Below are positions 8,045 through 8,069 of a stretch of DNA of 8,069 nt, in pieces (the stretch's first letter is position 1; the number at the start of each line of letters is the position of its first letter). Location: contig DAAV01000170.1 of NCBI GenBank assembly GCA_001701295.1, forward strand, positions 12,161 to 20,229. The letters run 5' to 3'. Made by a program: the position numbers and the translations under genes. The notes beneath the pieces are model-generated. The model worked only from the letters and a program-made list of their open reading frames with translations, had not been told where the DNA came from and did not search any database. This DNA comes from Bacteroidales bacterium H10. GTDB lineage: Bacteria; Bacteroidota; Bacteroidia; Bacteroidales; Muribaculaceae.

Positions 8045-8069
8045 CGTGTCCCCTCCCCTTCTCTTCCTG

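Overview
The window looks like ordinary chromosomal housekeeping DNA from a Bacteroidales bacterium. A gut lineage such as Muribaculaceae or a relative is plausible, but this is inferred from protein character rather than any search. The reasons are Bacteroidetes-type promoters (-7 element TAnnTTTG with a TTTG-like element about 20 bp upstream), the lack of clear Shine-Dalgarno sequences with A/T-rich start regions instead, roughly balanced GC in coding DNA, and the resemblance of the proteins to Bacteroidetes family members. I see no mobile element, CRISPR array, tRNA or rRNA.

Left part (1-5184, all + strand): the last 36 codons of a probable L-aspartate oxidase (NadB). After 50 bp comes a complete secreted S41/CtpA-type carboxyl-terminal processing protease. 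Its stop codon overlaps the start of mfd (TGATG), which encodes the transcription-repair coupling factor. The protease and mfd are almost certainly one transcript and may be translationally coupled.

Middle (5185-5936): mfd and the minus-strand mscL converge on a bidirectional hairpin terminator. mscL encodes the large-conductance mechanosensitive channel. mscL and gap then diverge from a 203-bp intergenic region whose two predicted promoters interleave in about 40 bp. The gap side has a leader of about 130 nt with a hairpin and two overlapping short upstream ORFs.

Right part (5937-8069, + strand): gap encodes a highly expressed type of glycolytic GAPDH and ends at a 15-bp perfect hairpin terminator. 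A new promoter region with two overlapping -7 elements then drives a two-gene unit: a 67-residue DUF2007 protein and a CobB/SIRT5-like sirtuin. The sirtuin has the YxxR desuccinylase signature but no zinc-binding cysteines.

I found no convincing undescribed multi-gene system. The points most worth checking are the gap leader, the cysteine-less sirtuin paired with DUF2007, the interleaved divergent promoters, and the protease-mfd coupling.
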